From: Corticimicrobacter populi
GTDB taxonomy: Bacteria > Pseudomonadota > Gammaproteobacteria > Burkholderiales > Burkholderiaceae_B
Reading direction: 5' to 3'
Length of the DNA: 64,000 nucleotides
Assembly (NCBI RefSeq): GCF_003123725.1
Contig: NZ_QETA01000007.1
Coordinates: 155,133-219,132 of the forward strand
Shown here: piece by piece, positions 17,534-27,317 of the stretch
Layout: each line of letters starts with the position of its first letter
Numbering within the stretch: the first letter of the stretch is position 1
The notes under the pieces: generated by a model
Database searches by the model: none
What the model saw: only the letters and a program-made list of their open reading frames with translations
Told to the model about the DNA's origin: nothing
Made by a program: the position numbers and the translations under genes

Positions 17534-19365
17534 TATTCGACAGTGACACTCTTTGCAAGGTTCCGTGGTTTGTCCACATCGGTGCCTCGCGCGCAGGCCG
17601 TGTGATACGACAGCAATTGCAAAGGCACAGTATGCAGGATGGGGGACAGCATGCCGTAGTGTTCTGGCATGCGGATCACGTGGGTACCTTCGGACGAGGC
17701 GATACGGCTATCGGCATCGGCAAACACATACAGGTCGCCGCCACGTGCGCGCACTTCCTGCATATTGGACTTGAGCTTTTCCAGCAGGGCATCGTGCGGT
17801 GCCACCACCACCACCGGCATATGCTCGGTCACCAGGGCCAGCGGGCCATGCTTGAGTTCGCCGGCCGGGTAGGCCTCGGCATGGATGTAGCTGATTTCCT
17901 TGAGTTTGAGCGCGCCTTCGAGGGCGATCGGGTAGTGCATGCCGCGCCCCAGGAACAATGCATTCTCCTTGCCGGCAAAGCGCTCGGCCCAGGCAATGAT
18001 CTGCGGCTCCAGGGCCAGCACCGCGCCAATCGCCGTCGGCAGGTGACGCAACGCCTTGATGTGCTGCGCCTCGGCCTCTTCGCTCAGCCTTCCCCGCACT
18101 TGCGCCAGGGACAGGGCCAGCATGAACAAGGCCGTCAACTGCGTGGTGAAGGCCTTGGTCGAAGCCACCCCGATCTCGACACCGGCACGCGTGATGAAGT
18201 TGAGCGCGCACTCGCGCACCATGGCGCTGGTCGCCACGTTGCAGATCGTCAGGGTGTGCTGCATGCCAAGGCTGCGGGCATGCTTGAGCGCAGCCAGCGT
18301 ATCAGCCGTTTCGCCCGACTGGGAAATGGTCACGACCAGGCTGTTGGGATTGGGCACGCTGTCGCGATAGCGGTATTCGCTGGCGATTTCGACCGACACC
18401 GGCACCTGGGCGATGGATTCGATCCAGTACTTGGCAGTCAGGCCGGCGTAGTAGCTGGTGCCGCAGGCCAGCACGAGGACCGAATCCACCTGCTTGAAAA
18501 TCTTGTAGGCCTGGTCGCCGAACAGTTCGGGGGTGATCGACTCGATGTCCTGCAGGGTATCGCCCACCGCACGCGGCTGTTCGAAGATTTCTTTCTGCAT
18601 GAAGTGGCGATACGGTCCCAGGTCTGCAGCGCCGGTATGCACGTGCACCACATGGATTTCGCGCTCGACGCGACGGCCCTCGGCATCGACGACCCAGACC
18701 CCGTTGAGCTGCAGATCGACCACGTCGCCTTCTTCAAGGTAGATGATGCGGTCCGTCGTGCCTGCCAGTGCCAGCGCATCCGACGCCAGGAAGTTCTCGC
18801 CCTCGCCGACGCCGACCACCAGCGGCGAGCCCTGGCGGGCTCCAACCACGCGGTGCGGCTCGTCGCGGCAGAACACGGCGATGGCATAGGCACCCTGCAG
18901 GCGACGCACGGCCTGCTGCACGGCCTCGAACAGATCCCCGGCATACAGGTGATCGACCAGATGCGCGACCACCTCGGTGTCGGTCTGGCTGACGAAGGTA
19001 TAGCCAATCTGGGTCAGTTCGGCGCGTAGCTCGTCATGGTTCTCGATGATGCCGTTGTGCACCAGCGCGATACGCGGCTCGTCCAGGTTCAGTCCGGAAA
19101 AGTGTGGGTGCGCATTCTGCGTGACGGGCGCGCCATGCGTAGCCCAGCGGGTATGGGCAATGCCGGTGAACCCGGCCAGGTGATCATGCTCGATCTGCTC
19201 GGCCAGTTCGGCCACGCGCTGCGTGCTGCGCGAACGGCGCAACTGCCCATCGGCATGCACGGCCACGCCGCAGGAATCATAGCCACGGTATTCGAGCCGT
19301 CGCAGACCTTCGACCAGCACAGGGGTGATATCACGTTGCGCCACGGCGCCAACAATGCCACACAT
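17533..19365 (-). CDS. glmS: Glutamine--fructose-6-phosphate aminotransferase (isomerising)
   Basis: Makes glucosamine-6-phosphate from fructose-6-phosphate and glutamine, the first step towards UDP-GlcNAc. The 610-residue chain has full length: the N-terminal glutaminase domain starts with the catalytic cysteine (MCGIVGAV) and includes RLEYRGYDS and [13 protein letters not shown], followed by two SIS sugar-isomerase domains ([22 protein letters not shown]) and the conserved C-terminal end [12 protein letters not shown]. Together with glmU in this window it covers both ends of the pathway. The upstream region carries a phased palindrome array that may control it. No glmS ribozyme is expected or seen. 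Confidence 0.97.
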   Translation of the reverse strand: MCGIVGAVAQRDITPVLVEGLRRLEYRGYDSCGVAVHADGQLRRSRSTQRVAELAEQIEHDHLAGFTGIAHTRWATHGAPVTQNAHPHFSGLNLDEPRIALVHNGIIENHDELRAELTQIGYTFVSQTDTEVVAHLVDHLYAGDLFEAVQQAVRRLQGAYAIAVFCRDEPHRVVGARQGSPLVVGVGEGENFLASDALALAGTTDRIIYLEEGDVVDLQLNGVWVVDAEGRRVEREIHVVHVHTGAADLGPYRHFMQKEIFEQPRAVGDTLQDIESITPELFGDQAYKIFKQVDSVLVLACGTSYYAGLTAKYWIESIAQVPVSVEIASEYRYRDSVPNPNSLVVTISQSGETADTLAALKHARSLGMQHTLTICNVATSAMVRECALNFITRAGVEIGVASTKAFTTQLTALFMLALSLAQVRGRLSEEAEAQHIKALRHLPTAIGAVLALEPQIIAWAERFAGKENALFLGRGMHYPIALEGALKLKEISYIHAEAYPAGELKHGPLALVTEHMPVVVVAPHDALLEKLKSNMQEVRARGGDLYVFADADSRIASSEGTHVIRMPEHYGMLSPILHTVPLQLLSYHTACARGTDVDKPRNLAKSVTVE

Positions 19366-19438
19366 AGAATCCGCTCCAGTAAAAAGGCTATCGCAGCCCG
19401 AATGAATTGAGATGGGTGCATTGTGCGGCAGCCATCGA

Positions 19439-19540
19439 GAAATATGATTTCTTTTTTTAATAAATATGGAAATTTAATTTCCACACATATTTGTCAGGAA
19501 ATTTAATTTCCCATGTTTATTTTTTTAGAAATTTAATATC
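19439..19540. promoter_or_regulatory. Array of four phased palindromic sites between glmS and the Lrp-type gene
   Basis: Four copies of a GAAAT-N3-ATTTC type palindrome start at 19439 (GAAATATGATTTC), 19469 and 19498 (both within GGAAATTTAATTTCC) and 19528 (GAAATTTAATATC). Their spacing is 30, 29 and 30 bp, close to three helical turns, so all sites face the same side of the DNA. The two middle copies are perfect 15-bp palindromes. The array sits 74 bp upstream of glmS and 107 bp upstream of the Lrp-type gene. Evenly phased sites are what Lrp/AsnC octamers wrap, so this is a likely autoregulatory and perhaps glmS-controlling operator. Confidence 0.75.
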
Positions 19541-19646
19541 ATTAAAGCTGATTGAATACAGGATGCCCACATCAGTATCCCCTGCATGCGCTCGCACAGC
19601 ACAAGCCAGGTTCACACCTCCATACATAGCAGGCATCACGACCATC

Positions 19647-20153
19647 ATGACTGTTGCAGCATCCACACGCATCGAGCTCGACGATACAGACCACCGCATC
19701 CTCGCGCTATTGCAGGAAAACAGCGCCCTGACCAATCAGGAGCTGGCCCACCTGAGTCATACCTCACCTGCCACCTGCCTGCGGCGTGTGCGACGGCTCG
19801 TCGAAACCGGCGTGATCGCACGCCAAGTCGCACTGCTCGACGCCAACCGCATCCGCCCCAGCCTGACCGCCATCGTCGAGATCACGCTCGACCAGCAGGC
19901 TGAGGAACAGCTGTCAGCATTCGAGAGCGCCTGCCAGGCCGAAGCCGCCATCCAGCAATGCTATCGCGTCTCACAGGGGCCGGATTTCGTGCTGATCATC
20001 GAGGTCACCGACATGCCGGCCTACCACGCACTGGCACATCGCTTCTTCACGGGGCAGAAAAATGTCCGCAACGTACGGACCTTCTTTTCCATCAACCGGG
20101 CCAAGTTCGATACCCGGATCGCCCTCACTCCGCCCGCATCCGCCACAGATTGA
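19647..20153 (+). CDS. Lrp/AsnC-family transcriptional regulator
   Basis: A 168-residue regulator. Residues about 8-65 form the winged helix-turn-helix (LDDTDHRILALLQENSALTN, then SHTSPATCLRRVRRLVETGVI), followed by the RAM/ligand domain with VTDMPAYHAL and the end NVRNVRTFFSINRAKFDTRI. The ATG at 19647 is chosen since the family N-terminus begins there; the open frame upstream is AT-rich leader. The gene diverges from glmS across the phased palindrome array and overlaps the 3' end of the convergent MFS gene by 29 bp. The effector, probably an amino acid, is unknown. Confidence 0.88.
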   Translation: MTVAASTRIELDDTDHRILALLQENSALTNQELAHLSHTSPATCLRRVRRLVETGVIARQVALLDANRIRPSLTAIVEITLDQQAEEQLSAFESACQAEAAIQQCYRVSQGPDFVLIIEVTDMPAYHALAHRFFTGQKNVRNVRTFFSINRAKFDTRIALTPPASATD

Positions 20154-21459
20154 GTGCCACCGCTGCCGACGCACACAGCAACGCCGCACACAGCCCCAGT
20201 ATCGGTCCCTGCGTATCATGCAGACCAAACCCCACCGCCACACAGGCGGCCCCCACGCTCTGCCCGAATACCCGGGTGGTCGCCTGCATGCCACCTGCCG
20301 CACCACTGCGCTCCAGTGGAGCCGACGACAGCATGGCCCGATTGTTGGGGGTCTGGAAAAAACCGAAACCGATGCCGGTCAGCGTCATGGTCAGCATGAT
20401 CCAGCCATTGCCGACGTCCTTCGGCAGGCCCAGCAACGTGGCCAGCCCGGCCACCATCACGGCGGCACCGATGGCCGACAGCCGCGCAGCCGGTGCCCGG
20501 TCCGACAGCCATCCAGCCACCGGAGCCATCACTGCCGTCCCGATAGGCCAGGCTCCCATCAGCATGCCCAGCTCCAGATAATCGCGCCCCAATACCTTCA
20601 GAAAATAGAACGGCAGCGAAACAATGGTGGCCATCTGCGCCGCAAACATGAATGCCGAGGCACTGACCGCAAACCCAATGGCCGGGATATGCAGCAGGTC
20701 CACGGGTGCCAGTGGTGCCGCCTGACGACGCGAGCGCACATACAGCAAGCGGCCCGGCAAGACAGCCAGGGCCATCATCGCCAGCGCCCGCAGCGGATGA
20801 CTAGCCAGATGATCCAACCCCACCACGAACAACCCGAACATCAGCATGCTGAGCAGGGCACTGGCCATGTCGAAGCGCGCACGCACAGTCGGCACTTCCG
20901 GCAACTTGCGCACACCGGCCAGGGCCAGCAGGCCGATCGGCAGGCTCAACAACAGAATCCAGCGCCAGGAGCCTGCTGCCAGGATCGTCGAACCGATCGA
21001 CGGCCCCAGCACCGCAGTCATGCCGACCGTCATGGCGTTCCAGCTGATACCGCGCCCCAGCATTTCGCGGGGATAGATGGCTCGCACCAGCCCCCCGAAC
21101 AGACACATCAGGCTGGCCGCGCCCACTCCCTGGCCCATGCGCGCCGCAATCAGCCAGGGCAGCGAGGTCGACAGCGCCCCCAGTGCCGCCGACGCCAGGA
21201 ACAGGCTCATGCCGCACACGAACATGCGTCTGAACCCAACCCGCTCGGCCACGGCAGCCAAAGGCAACAACAGCGACAGTACGGTCAGGCTGTAGGCATT
21301 GACGATCCAGACCACCGATGCCGGCTGCACGCCGAACTCGTCGGAAATCGCAGGCAGCGCCACATTGAGGCTGCTGGCGTCAAGCACCGTCAGGCCGATG
21401 CCCAGCAACAGCACCACCGCCGCCCACAGGCGGCGGGGCATCGGCAAGCCGTCGGTCAC
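20125..21459 (-). CDS. MFS transporter, DHA2-type drug/metabolite exporter
   Basis: Major facilitator superfamily protein, 444 residues, with about 12-14 membrane segments. The DHA2-type motifs are visible: [13 protein letters not shown] in the first segment, [11 protein letters not shown], the A-loop (VGFRRMF) and [17 protein letters not shown] in segment five. The GTG start at 21459 overlaps the glmU stop by 4 bp (GTGA), so it is translationally coupled to glmU. Cargo is unknown; location next to glmU is probably not functional evidence. Its 3' end overlaps the Lrp-type gene. Confidence 0.88.
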   Translation of the reverse strand: MTDGLPMPRRLWAAVVLLLGIGLTVLDASSLNVALPAISDEFGVQPASVVWIVNAYSLTVLSLLLPLAAVAERVGFRRMFVCGMSLFLASAALGALSTSLPWLIAARMGQGVGAASLMCLFGGLVRAIYPREMLGRGISWNAMTVGMTAVLGPSIGSTILAAGSWRWILLLSLPIGLLALAGVRKLPEVPTVRARFDMASALLSMLMFGLFVVGLDHLASHPLRALAMMALAVLPGRLLYVRSRRQAAPLAPVDLLHIPAIGFAVSASAFMFAAQMATIVSLPFYFLKVLGRDYLELGMLMGAWPIGTAVMAPVAGWLSDRAPAARLSAIGAAVMVAGLATLLGLPKDVGNGWIMLTMTLTGIGFGFFQTPNNRAMLSSAPLERSGAAGGMQATTRVFGQSVGAACVAVGFGLHDTQGPILGLCAALLCASAAVALNLWRMRAE

Positions 21460-22829
21460 GACGTGCGCACGGGCCGTTCCCAGCCTTCAATGCTGGTCTG
21501 CCGGGTACGCGATACCGTCAGTTGACCCGCCGGCGCATCGCGCGTCAGCGTCGTACCTGCGCCGATCGTGGCACCGGCACCGACCGTGATCGGTGCCACC
21601 AGTTGGGAATCTGAACCGATGAAGGCATCATCCTCGATCACAGTCTTGTGCTTGTTGACACCATCGTAATTGCAGGTGATCGTGCCGGCACCGATATTGA
21701 CGCGGGCCCCCACTTCGGCATCGCCGACATAGGACAGGTGGTTCGCCTTGGAACCCTTGCCGATACGGGCATTCTTGACCTCGACGAAGTTGCCGACATG
21801 GCTGTCCTCGCCCAGCTCGGCTCCGGGCCGCAGACGGGCATAGGGACCAATCTTCGCACCCTGCGCCGCTGTGGCGCGCTCAAGATGACTGTACGCCTCG
21901 ACGCGCACCCCCTCGCCGAGGGTCACATCGCGCAGCACGCAGTGGGGACCGACATGCACACCATCGGCCAGTTCGACACGGCCTTCGAACACGCAACCCA
22001 CATCGATGAACACGTCCCTGCCACACAGCAACTCACCGCGCACATCGAAACGGGCCGGATCGGCCAGTGTCACGCCAGCCTCGAGCTGGCGACGCGCCTG
22101 TTCCTGCTGCCAGGCGCGCTCCAGGGCAGCCTGCTGGGCACGGCTGTTGACACCCAGGGTTTCCCAACCCGCAGCGGGTTGCGCAGCCTGCACCGACACA
22201 CCGCTTTCCACGGCCATGCCGACGACATCCGTCAGGTAGTACTCCTGCTGCGCGTTGTCATTATCCAGAGACGCCAGCCAACCGATCAGCGCCTTGGTTG
22301 GTGCTGCCAGGATACCGGTATTGACCTCGCGGATGGCCTGCTCGGCCTCTGACGCATCCTTGTGCTCGACGATGCGCTGGATGGCCCCGGCAGCATCGCG
22401 CACGATGCGTCCATAGCCCGTCGCATCGGCCAACGTTTCGGTCAGCAGGGCCAGCCCCTGGCCACGTGCAGCCAGGAGACGCCGCAGCGTTTCCGGCTGC
22501 ACCAGGGGAACATCGCCATACAGCACCAGGGTAGCGTCATCCGGGCCATCGCCGCCCAACAGCTCCGGCACCGCCTGGCGCACGGCATCACCCGTGCCCT
22601 GTTGAGGTTCCTGCAGCACAAAGCGGATCCCGGGCCAGTCGGCATAGGCCTGCCGGACCTGCTCGCCGCCATGGCCGATCACGACCACCACGCGCGCCGG
22701 CTCGAGCGCAGCAGCACTGGCCAGCACATGACCCAGCATGGGACGGCCGGCGATGGGATGCAGCACCTTGGGCAAATCGGACTGCATGCGCTTGCCGCGT
22801 CCGGCAGCCAGGATGACGATATTCAACAT
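21456..22829 (-). CDS. glmU: Bifunctional N-acetylglucosamine-1-phosphate uridyltransferase / glucosamine-1-phosphate acetyltransferase
   Basis: Makes UDP-GlcNAc in two steps. The 457-residue enzyme has the N-terminal pyrophosphorylase domain ([36 protein letters not shown]) and the C-terminal left-handed beta-helix acetyltransferase ([49 protein letters not shown]). All family motifs are present. The start at 22829 is standard. It is followed by an overlapping MFS exporter gene. Confidence 0.97.
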   Translation of the reverse strand: MLNIVILAAGRGKRMQSDLPKVLHPIAGRPMLGHVLASAAALEPARVVVVIGHGGEQVRQAYADWPGIRFVLQEPQQGTGDAVRQAVPELLGGDGPDDATLVLYGDVPLVQPETLRRLLAARGQGLALLTETLADATGYGRIVRDAAGAIQRIVEHKDASEAEQAIREVNTGILAAPTKALIGWLASLDNDNAQQEYYLTDVVGMAVESGVSVQAAQPAAGWETLGVNSRAQQAALERAWQQEQARRQLEAGVTLADPARFDVRGELLCGRDVFIDVGCVFEGRVELADGVHVGPHCVLRDVTLGEGVRVEAYSHLERATAAQGAKIGPYARLRPGAELGEDSHVGNFVEVKNARIGKGSKANHLSYVGDAEVGARVNIGAGTITCNYDGVNKHKTVIEDDAFIGSDSQLVAPITVGAGATIGAGTTLTRDAPAGQLTVSRTRQTSIEGWERPVRTS

Positions 22830-22899
22830 GGGTCATATCCCCGAGGTTTGAGATATGCATATTGTGTCATGCCGCCCCTGGCCCCGCCATGTGCGGTCG

Positions 22900-23649
22900 T
22901 TACTTTTTATCTGCTGCCACCTTGCTGGCCGCAGGCTTGCGGGCGGCAGTTTTTCTTGCGACCGGTTTGCGTGCGGCAGGCGTGCTGGTCGCCGTTTTCT
23001 TGACAGCCGTCGCTTTCCGGGCAGTTGCCGTTTTTTTCCTCGCTCCGACAGTCTTTTCCGCCGAGGCAGGAGCCGAAGCCGGCGTAGCGGAGGCCGCAGG
23101 CGCGACAACCGCATCACTGACTCGCACCATGTCCAGGATCTGGGTGAACTGTGTATTGAGGGTATCCCACCAGGCCTGCGACGATTGCCCGAACGCCGCC
23201 GAAACAGCCTGGGCCGCCTCGCTTGCCGTGCCCGTCGCCGACTTTGAAGCATCAGCTTCGCCGGCGGTGCCATTCTTGCCAGCGGCAGCCTGCGCTTGGC
23301 TGCGTTCTGCCGCCTGCCCTGTGGTCCGTGCCGCAGCCAGCAGACCATCAGAAAATCCCTGCAGGGCAGCCATCGTGGCACGCTGCACCTCCAGGCTCTG
23401 GATGGTATTGCTCAGCATGGACAGATTGAACTGCAACCAGCCCTGCACCGTCTTGAGTTCCGTGATGCGACGATCCAGCTCCTGAGGATCCAGCCCTGCT
23501 GCCAACGGCAGCCCACTGGCCAGGCCCTGTGGCCCGGCCAGGCCGCCCCAGGCCTGCTGCATCATGTCCATGCCCGACAGCAGAGGGTTGTTCCCCATGC
23601 TCCCCAGGCCGCCCGGTATTGCAAATGGATTGAAAGAATCTGCTGCCAT
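22900..23649 (-). CDS. phaM: PhaM-type polyhydroxybutyrate granule protein
   Basis: A 249-residue protein from the ATG at 23649 (MAADSFNPFAIPGG). It has a phasin-like helical middle (about residues 55-170: LDRRITELKTVQGWLQFNLSM, then NTIQSLEVQRATMAAL) and a C-terminal Lys/Ala/Pro tail with KKTATARKATAVKK and RKPVARKTAARKPA repeats like histone H1. This is the architecture of PhaM, which in Ralstonia eutropha activates PHB synthase and tethers granules to the nucleoid. No other PHB gene is nearby. The low-complexity tail makes the family call rest mainly on the central domain. Confidence 0.8.
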   Translation of the reverse strand: MAADSFNPFAIPGGLGSMGNNPLLSGMDMMQQAWGGLAGPQGLASGLPLAAGLDPQELDRRITELKTVQGWLQFNLSMLSNTIQSLEVQRATMAALQGFSDGLLAAARTTGQAAERSQAQAAAGKNGTAGEADASKSATGTASEAAQAVSAAFGQSSQAWWDTLNTQFTQILDMVRVSDAVVAPAASATPASAPASAEKTVGARKKTATARKATAVKKTATSTPAARKPVARKTAARKPAASKVAADKK

Positions 23650-23762
23650 GACTGCCTCCACACAAAGATACAAATTGATTGGAAAGATACAGGATTTCCT
23701 GAAACTTTCGCCACCAGGCAAGGACTAACCCTTGGATGCTGCATGAATATCATCAGTTTTCC

Positions 23763-23842
23763 TGCCCGTCTCGGCTTCTCCTCCTTCCCCTCCCAAATAG
23801 AGACGGGCATTCCGGACACCTCCTGCAGGTGTCCTTTTTTTT
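23763..23842 (+). terminator. Two-hairpin element ending in a strong intrinsic terminator
   Basis: A 10-bp stem (TGCCCGTCTC at 23763-23772 with GAGACGGGCA at 23800-23809) is followed by a terminator hairpin (GGACACCT at 23814, loop CCTGC, AGGTGTCC ending 23834) and eight T residues. It points along the plus strand, yet no plus-strand gene lies upstream: phaM diverges from 23649. It could end a small RNA made from about 23660-23842, or attenuate the Nudix gene that starts 30 bp later. Confidence 0.7.
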
Positions 23843-23871
23843 GCTCAAGACCCTGCACGCTAAAATAGCGC

Positions 23872-24711
23872 ATGCTCATGATACCCGCCCCTGTGCTGCC
23901 CGCAGCTGCCATCGAAACCCTGCAACGCCTGCAGCAACGCTACCAACAGCAGTCGGCATCCAGCCCCGTGCCTGCAAGCCGGCCACTGCGGATCGCCGGC
24001 AGGCTATGCGGCTGGCTCGATCCGGCAGCACAGGCCGCCCTGGCCGACAACCCTGTCTGCGTGCGCCATGACGACGGCCTGGAACTGTTTCATGACATTC
24101 CACCCGGCCCGGCACTGGATGCAGCATTGGCAGCGTTGGCGCTGAAACTGCGCGATGCTGGCTGCCTGCGCACCTGGCGCGACGAAACGCTGCCCGTCAC
24201 CGACGCGTCAGGCCAGGTCTTTGCAGCCTTGGAGCGTGGTGCGGTACGGCCATTCGGACTGCTGACATTCGCCTTGCATCTCAATGCATGGACGCCTGAA
24301 GGCAATCTCTGGATCGCACAGCGCGCCCTGACCAAATCCACCGACCCCGGCATGTGGGATACCCTGGTCGGCGGCCTGGCCGCCTATGGCGAAAGCATGG
24401 AAACGGCGCTGCTGCGCGAAAGCGCCGAAGAAGCCGGGCTAGCGCCTGCAGACCTGAACTCGCGCAGCCCACTGCGCACCATCTGGCGTGTGCGCAGCCG
24501 TCTGCCGGAAGGCTATCAGCTTGAAGACATCATCGTCAGCGATTGCATCCTGTCGCCGGACGTGCGGCCTGCCAACCAGGACGGCGAAGTCATGGCCATC
24601 CGAACGGCATCTCCCCTCGAAGTCACCGCCATGCTGGAAGCGGGAGACTTCACGCAGGAAGCAGCGCTGGTATTGGTCGAGGGATTGCTGCACTACAGCC
24701 AGGCCACCTGA
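23872..24711 (+). CDS. Nudix hydrolase with N-terminal DUF4743-type domain
   Basis: A 279-residue protein. The full Nudix box G-x5-E-x7-R-E-x2-E-E-x-G is present around residues 165-190 (GGLAAYGES, then LLRESAEEAGL). The N-terminal ~120 residues (RIAGRLCGWLDPAAQAAL, LFHDIPPGPALDAAL) match the DUF4743 domain of the plant/fungal/bacterial family related to thiamine pyrophosphokinase-associated Nudix proteins. The substrate is unknown; damaged thiamine derivatives have been proposed for related proteins. It starts 30 bp after a strong terminator hairpin. Confidence 0.88.
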   Translation: MLMIPAPVLPAAAIETLQRLQQRYQQQSASSPVPASRPLRIAGRLCGWLDPAAQAALADNPVCVRHDDGLELFHDIPPGPALDAALAALALKLRDAGCLRTWRDETLPVTDASGQVFAALERGAVRPFGLLTFALHLNAWTPEGNLWIAQRALTKSTDPGMWDTLVGGLAAYGESMETALLRESAEEAGLAPADLNSRSPLRTIWRVRSRLPEGYQLEDIIVSDCILSPDVRPANQDGEVMAIRTASPLEVTAMLEAGDFTQEAALVLVEGLLHYSQAT

Positions 24712-24785
24712 CCGCCATTGCACGCTGCTGCACGGTCAGACGCCTTCTACTCAATGCATCGCGGCACGATCTGGTACCCGAGCCG

Positions 24786-25109
24786 TCACAGCAACAGCAA
24801 GCCCCCCACCGGCAGCAACAGCAGCGCCGGCCACAGTTGCCGACGCACGACACGGTCGCGCAACCAGTCAAGATCCGTATGCCCACGGCGCAGTGCCAGG
24901 ATACCTGCGTTGAGTACGAGACAGATGAGATTGCCGATACCCAGAACAATCAGCGGTTCCAGGATACCGACGCTATTCAGGATGAGGCCACCCGACCCGT
25001 CAAACAGGACAAGCAGCAGCAACAGCCCGCCAAGGAGCACGGCTGCAATGGCCACTATCACAGACAGCGCACCAAGAAGTTGTACGAGAGCACTGATCAA
25101 CCATTCCAT
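24786..25109 (-). CDS. Small hypothetical inner-membrane protein
   Basis: A 107-residue protein from the ATG at 25109 (MEWLISALVQLLGAL). Three hydrophobic stretches are visible: residues about 4-34, about 45-65 and the last ~15. A charged, Arg-rich segment (RRGHTDLDWLRDRVVRR) lies between the last two and is probably cytoplasmic. I do not recognise a family. It is divergent from the 127-residue hypothetical gene and convergent with the Nudix gene. Confidence 0.6.
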   Translation of the reverse strand: MEWLISALVQLLGALSVIVAIAAVLLGGLLLLLVLFDGSGGLILNSVGILEPLIVLGIGNLICLVLNAGILALRRGHTDLDWLRDRVVRRQLWPALLLLPVGGLLLL

Positions 25110-25189
25110 CGGCCCAGTGTAGCAGGGACTTTGCCGCACTTGGCCGTGCCGCATCATTCCGTTATGGTGACGTTTTACAGGGAAACAAC

Positions 25190-25573
25190 ATGGCAGACAA
25201 AGCACGACATCAGGCACGGCGCGAGCAACTGGCAATCCTGTACGGTGATCCCCTGCAAGACGGCGAAAAACCGATCGAACCGAGTGCTTTGCATACCATT
25301 ACGCTGATGATGTCGATGGCATACGCGCTGGATCAATGCGAAGGAGCCACAACCGGACGGCTGGAGCATGCCCGAACACTGGGGTTGCAATTGCTGCTGG
25401 AGGGTGGCGAGTCGCAAGTCGAGGCACAGGCCATGCTGGACATTGCCATCAACGCCATTCAGGCCGAAACACGCAAACACGCCGCAGCCCCCGCCGATCC
25501 CCTCGTTTGCCAGACCTGGCTGGCATTGCTGGAGGAAGAGGTCGAATATATACGCACCCTCGTGCGCGCATGA
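25190..25573 (+). CDS. Hypothetical cytoplasmic protein
   Basis: A 127-residue, largely helical protein with no signal or membrane segment. The start follows an ACAGGGAAACAAC leader. It is rich in Ala, Glu and Gln and has an acidic end (LEEEVEYIRTLVRA). Family unknown. Codon use looks like that of its neighbours. It is convergent with the 239-residue membrane-protein gene, with a 12-bp gap. Confidence 0.65.
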   Translation: MADKARHQARREQLAILYGDPLQDGEKPIEPSALHTITLMMSMAYALDQCEGATTGRLEHARTLGLQLLLEGGESQVEAQAMLDIAINAIQAETRKHAAAPADPLVCQTWLALLEEEVEYIRTLVRA

Positions 25574-25585
25574 CGTGCGAGCGGC

Positions 25586-26305
25586 TCAGTACCGAAAGAC
25601 CCAGGGTGTCATGGGGTGGAACCTCGACGTGGCATCAGGGGTGCCACGCAAGTATTGTCGTGTCAGCCGAGGCAAATTGACCCGACTGGGATTCGGCAGC
25701 CCCAACGCCAGAAACAGTCGACTGGACATCACGGCGTAGGGATACACGCGCCACGCAACCAGGCCAACGACCAACATCAGCATCGTGCCCGTAACCAGAC
25801 TGGATGTCAGCCACCAGAACCAGTCCATCGGCATGCCGTGGATGATATCCATCACCATGGCAAACAGGAAAGACCCCAGCAGGCACGCCGATCCCCAGCC
25901 CAGCAGCAACATTTTCAGGAAAGCCCGATGTCCACGGCCGCTGTGCGGCGGCATCCAGATGGTTCGATCCAATGGTCGGGCAACGGCCCGGGCAACCCAA
26001 GTGTCACCCTGACGCTGCCCCAGCACAATCACTTCATCCTCGTCGAGGAACCCGACGTTGCCAAGAAAGCCGGTCACCGGATACGGCCCTACCCGGCATT
26101 GAAAAGTCATGATGGGATCGGTTGCATCGCCCTGACTGGCTGCCGCACTCGCCGCAGCACCCGCCAGCCCTTCCAGGGCAAGCCCGGTCGCCGCGACCGC
26201 ACCGACGTCACGATCCCCCTGCCGCCAGACAAAATCCTGGCGACCTGTCATCGTGCTCAGTTCCGATACTTTGCCAACCAGGCGTTCATAGGGGACGCTG
26301 CTCAT
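25586..26305 (-). CDS. Two-TM membrane protein, resembling proteins annotated as putative T6SS effectors
   Basis: A 239-residue protein. An N-terminal soluble part holds RQDFVWRQGDRD, an Ala/Gly-rich stretch (LALEGLAGAAASAAAS) and a small beta-rich domain (VGFLDEDEVIVLGQRQGDT). The conserved-looking DRTIWMPPHSGRGHRA precedes two membrane segments (about residues 128-150 and 163-185) and a cytoplasmic tail (LGLPNPSRVNLPRL). From memory this layout resembles a family of enterobacterial and Burkholderia proteins labelled putative type VI secretion system effector. No T6SS gene is in the window, so function is unassigned. Confidence 0.6.
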   Translation of the reverse strand: MSSVPYERLVGKVSELSTMTGRQDFVWRQGDRDVGAVAATGLALEGLAGAAASAAASQGDATDPIMTFQCRVGPYPVTGFLGNVGFLDEDEVIVLGQRQGDTWVARAVARPLDRTIWMPPHSGRGHRAFLKMLLLGWGSACLLGSFLFAMVMDIIHGMPMDWFWWLTSSLVTGTMLMLVVGLVAWRVYPYAVMSSRLFLALGLPNPSRVNLPRLTRQYLRGTPDATSRFHPMTPWVFRY

Positions 26306-26380
26306 GCCGGATAATGAATTCGAGGGCGCAGATTACTGCGGGTCATGCACGGCCAAGGCACCACACAATATGCTGCGTCG

Positions 26381-27271
26381 TCAGGCAGCCAGGGCCACCC
26401 GCATTTTTTTCATCGCAGCCGCCTCGATCTGGCGGATGCGCTCTGCCGACACACCATACTGCTGTGCCAGGTCCTGCAGGGTCGGGCCGCTTTCGTCACC
26501 CAGCCAGCGGGATTCGACGATATGGCGGGCACGCGGATCGAGCACATCCAGGGCACGCTTGAGTCCGGTGCTCTGCAGTTCATCATGCGCCTGCCGCTCC
26601 AGCACCTGACTGGGCTCCTGCTCGCCTTCGTCGGACAGCCAGGCCACAGGTGCAAAGCGATGATCATCGTCCGCATCGACCGGTGCTTCGAGCGCGACCT
26701 CATGGCCATACATGCGCACTTCCATCTCGGCGACATCTTCAGGCCGAACATTGAGCTTGTCGGCAATGCCCTGCACCGCCTCGGGATCCAGCGTACGGCC
26801 GTCGGGCCGCATGCTGCGCAGGTTGAAGAACAGCTTGCGCTGTGCCTTGGTGGTGGCGACCTTGACCAGCCGCCAGTTGCGGACGATGAATTCGTGGATT
26901 TCGGCCTTGATCCAGTGCACGGCAAACGACACCAGCCGCACACCGCGTGCCGGGTCGAAACGCTTGACGGCTTTCATCAGGCCGATATTGCCTTCCTGCA
27001 CCAGATCGCCATGCGGCAGGCCATAGCCCATGTACTGGCGCGCGATGGACACGACCAGTCGCAGGTGCGAAAGCACCAGTTGGCGCGCAGCCTCGAGATC
27101 ACCCTCGTCGCGCAGGCGCTGCGCAAGCGTGGTCTCCTGCTCGGCACTCAGCACCGGCAGTCGGTTGACAGTAGCAATATAGGCATCCAGCGAACCCAGT
27201 GCGCCCGGATTGGCAACCGCTGCCGCCAGGGCATTGCCTGACAGGGCCAGCGGCTGGTTTGCGTGTTTCAT
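26381..27271 (-). CDS. rpoH: RNA polymerase sigma-32 factor (heat shock)
   Basis: Alternative sigma factor for heat-shock promoters, 296 residues. Region 2 (DLVQEGNIGLMKAVKRFDP, VRLVSFAVHWIKAEI), the RpoH-specific box (QRKLFFNLRSMR) and region 4 (LQDLAQQYGVSAERIRQIEA) are all present. The ATG at 27271 follows a good AGGAGA ribosome-binding site; a TTG at 27307 is less likely. A perfect CIRCE element lies 47 bp upstream, so the HrcA repressor probably adds a second layer of heat-shock control to this gene. Confidence 0.96.
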   Translation of the reverse strand: MKHANQPLALSGNALAAAVANPGALGSLDAYIATVNRLPVLSAEQETTLAQRLRDEGDLEAARQLVLSHLRLVVSIARQYMGYGLPHGDLVQEGNIGLMKAVKRFDPARGVRLVSFAVHWIKAEIHEFIVRNWRLVKVATTKAQRKLFFNLRSMRPDGRTLDPEAVQGIADKLNVRPEDVAEMEVRMYGHEVALEAPVDADDDHRFAPVAWLSDEGEQEPSQVLERQAHDELQSTGLKRALDVLDPRARHIVESRWLGDESGPTLQDLAQQYGVSAERIRQIEAAAMKKMRVALAA

Positions 27272-27317
27272 GGAGGCAGTCTCCTGAAAGCGATCGTTGA
27301 TCGACAAGGTATTTATA

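Noticed and set aside
17602..19029. A 475-codon open frame antisense to glmS
   Set aside because: Low-complexity His/Arg/Gln-rich translation with no domain; fully explained as the complement of glmS.
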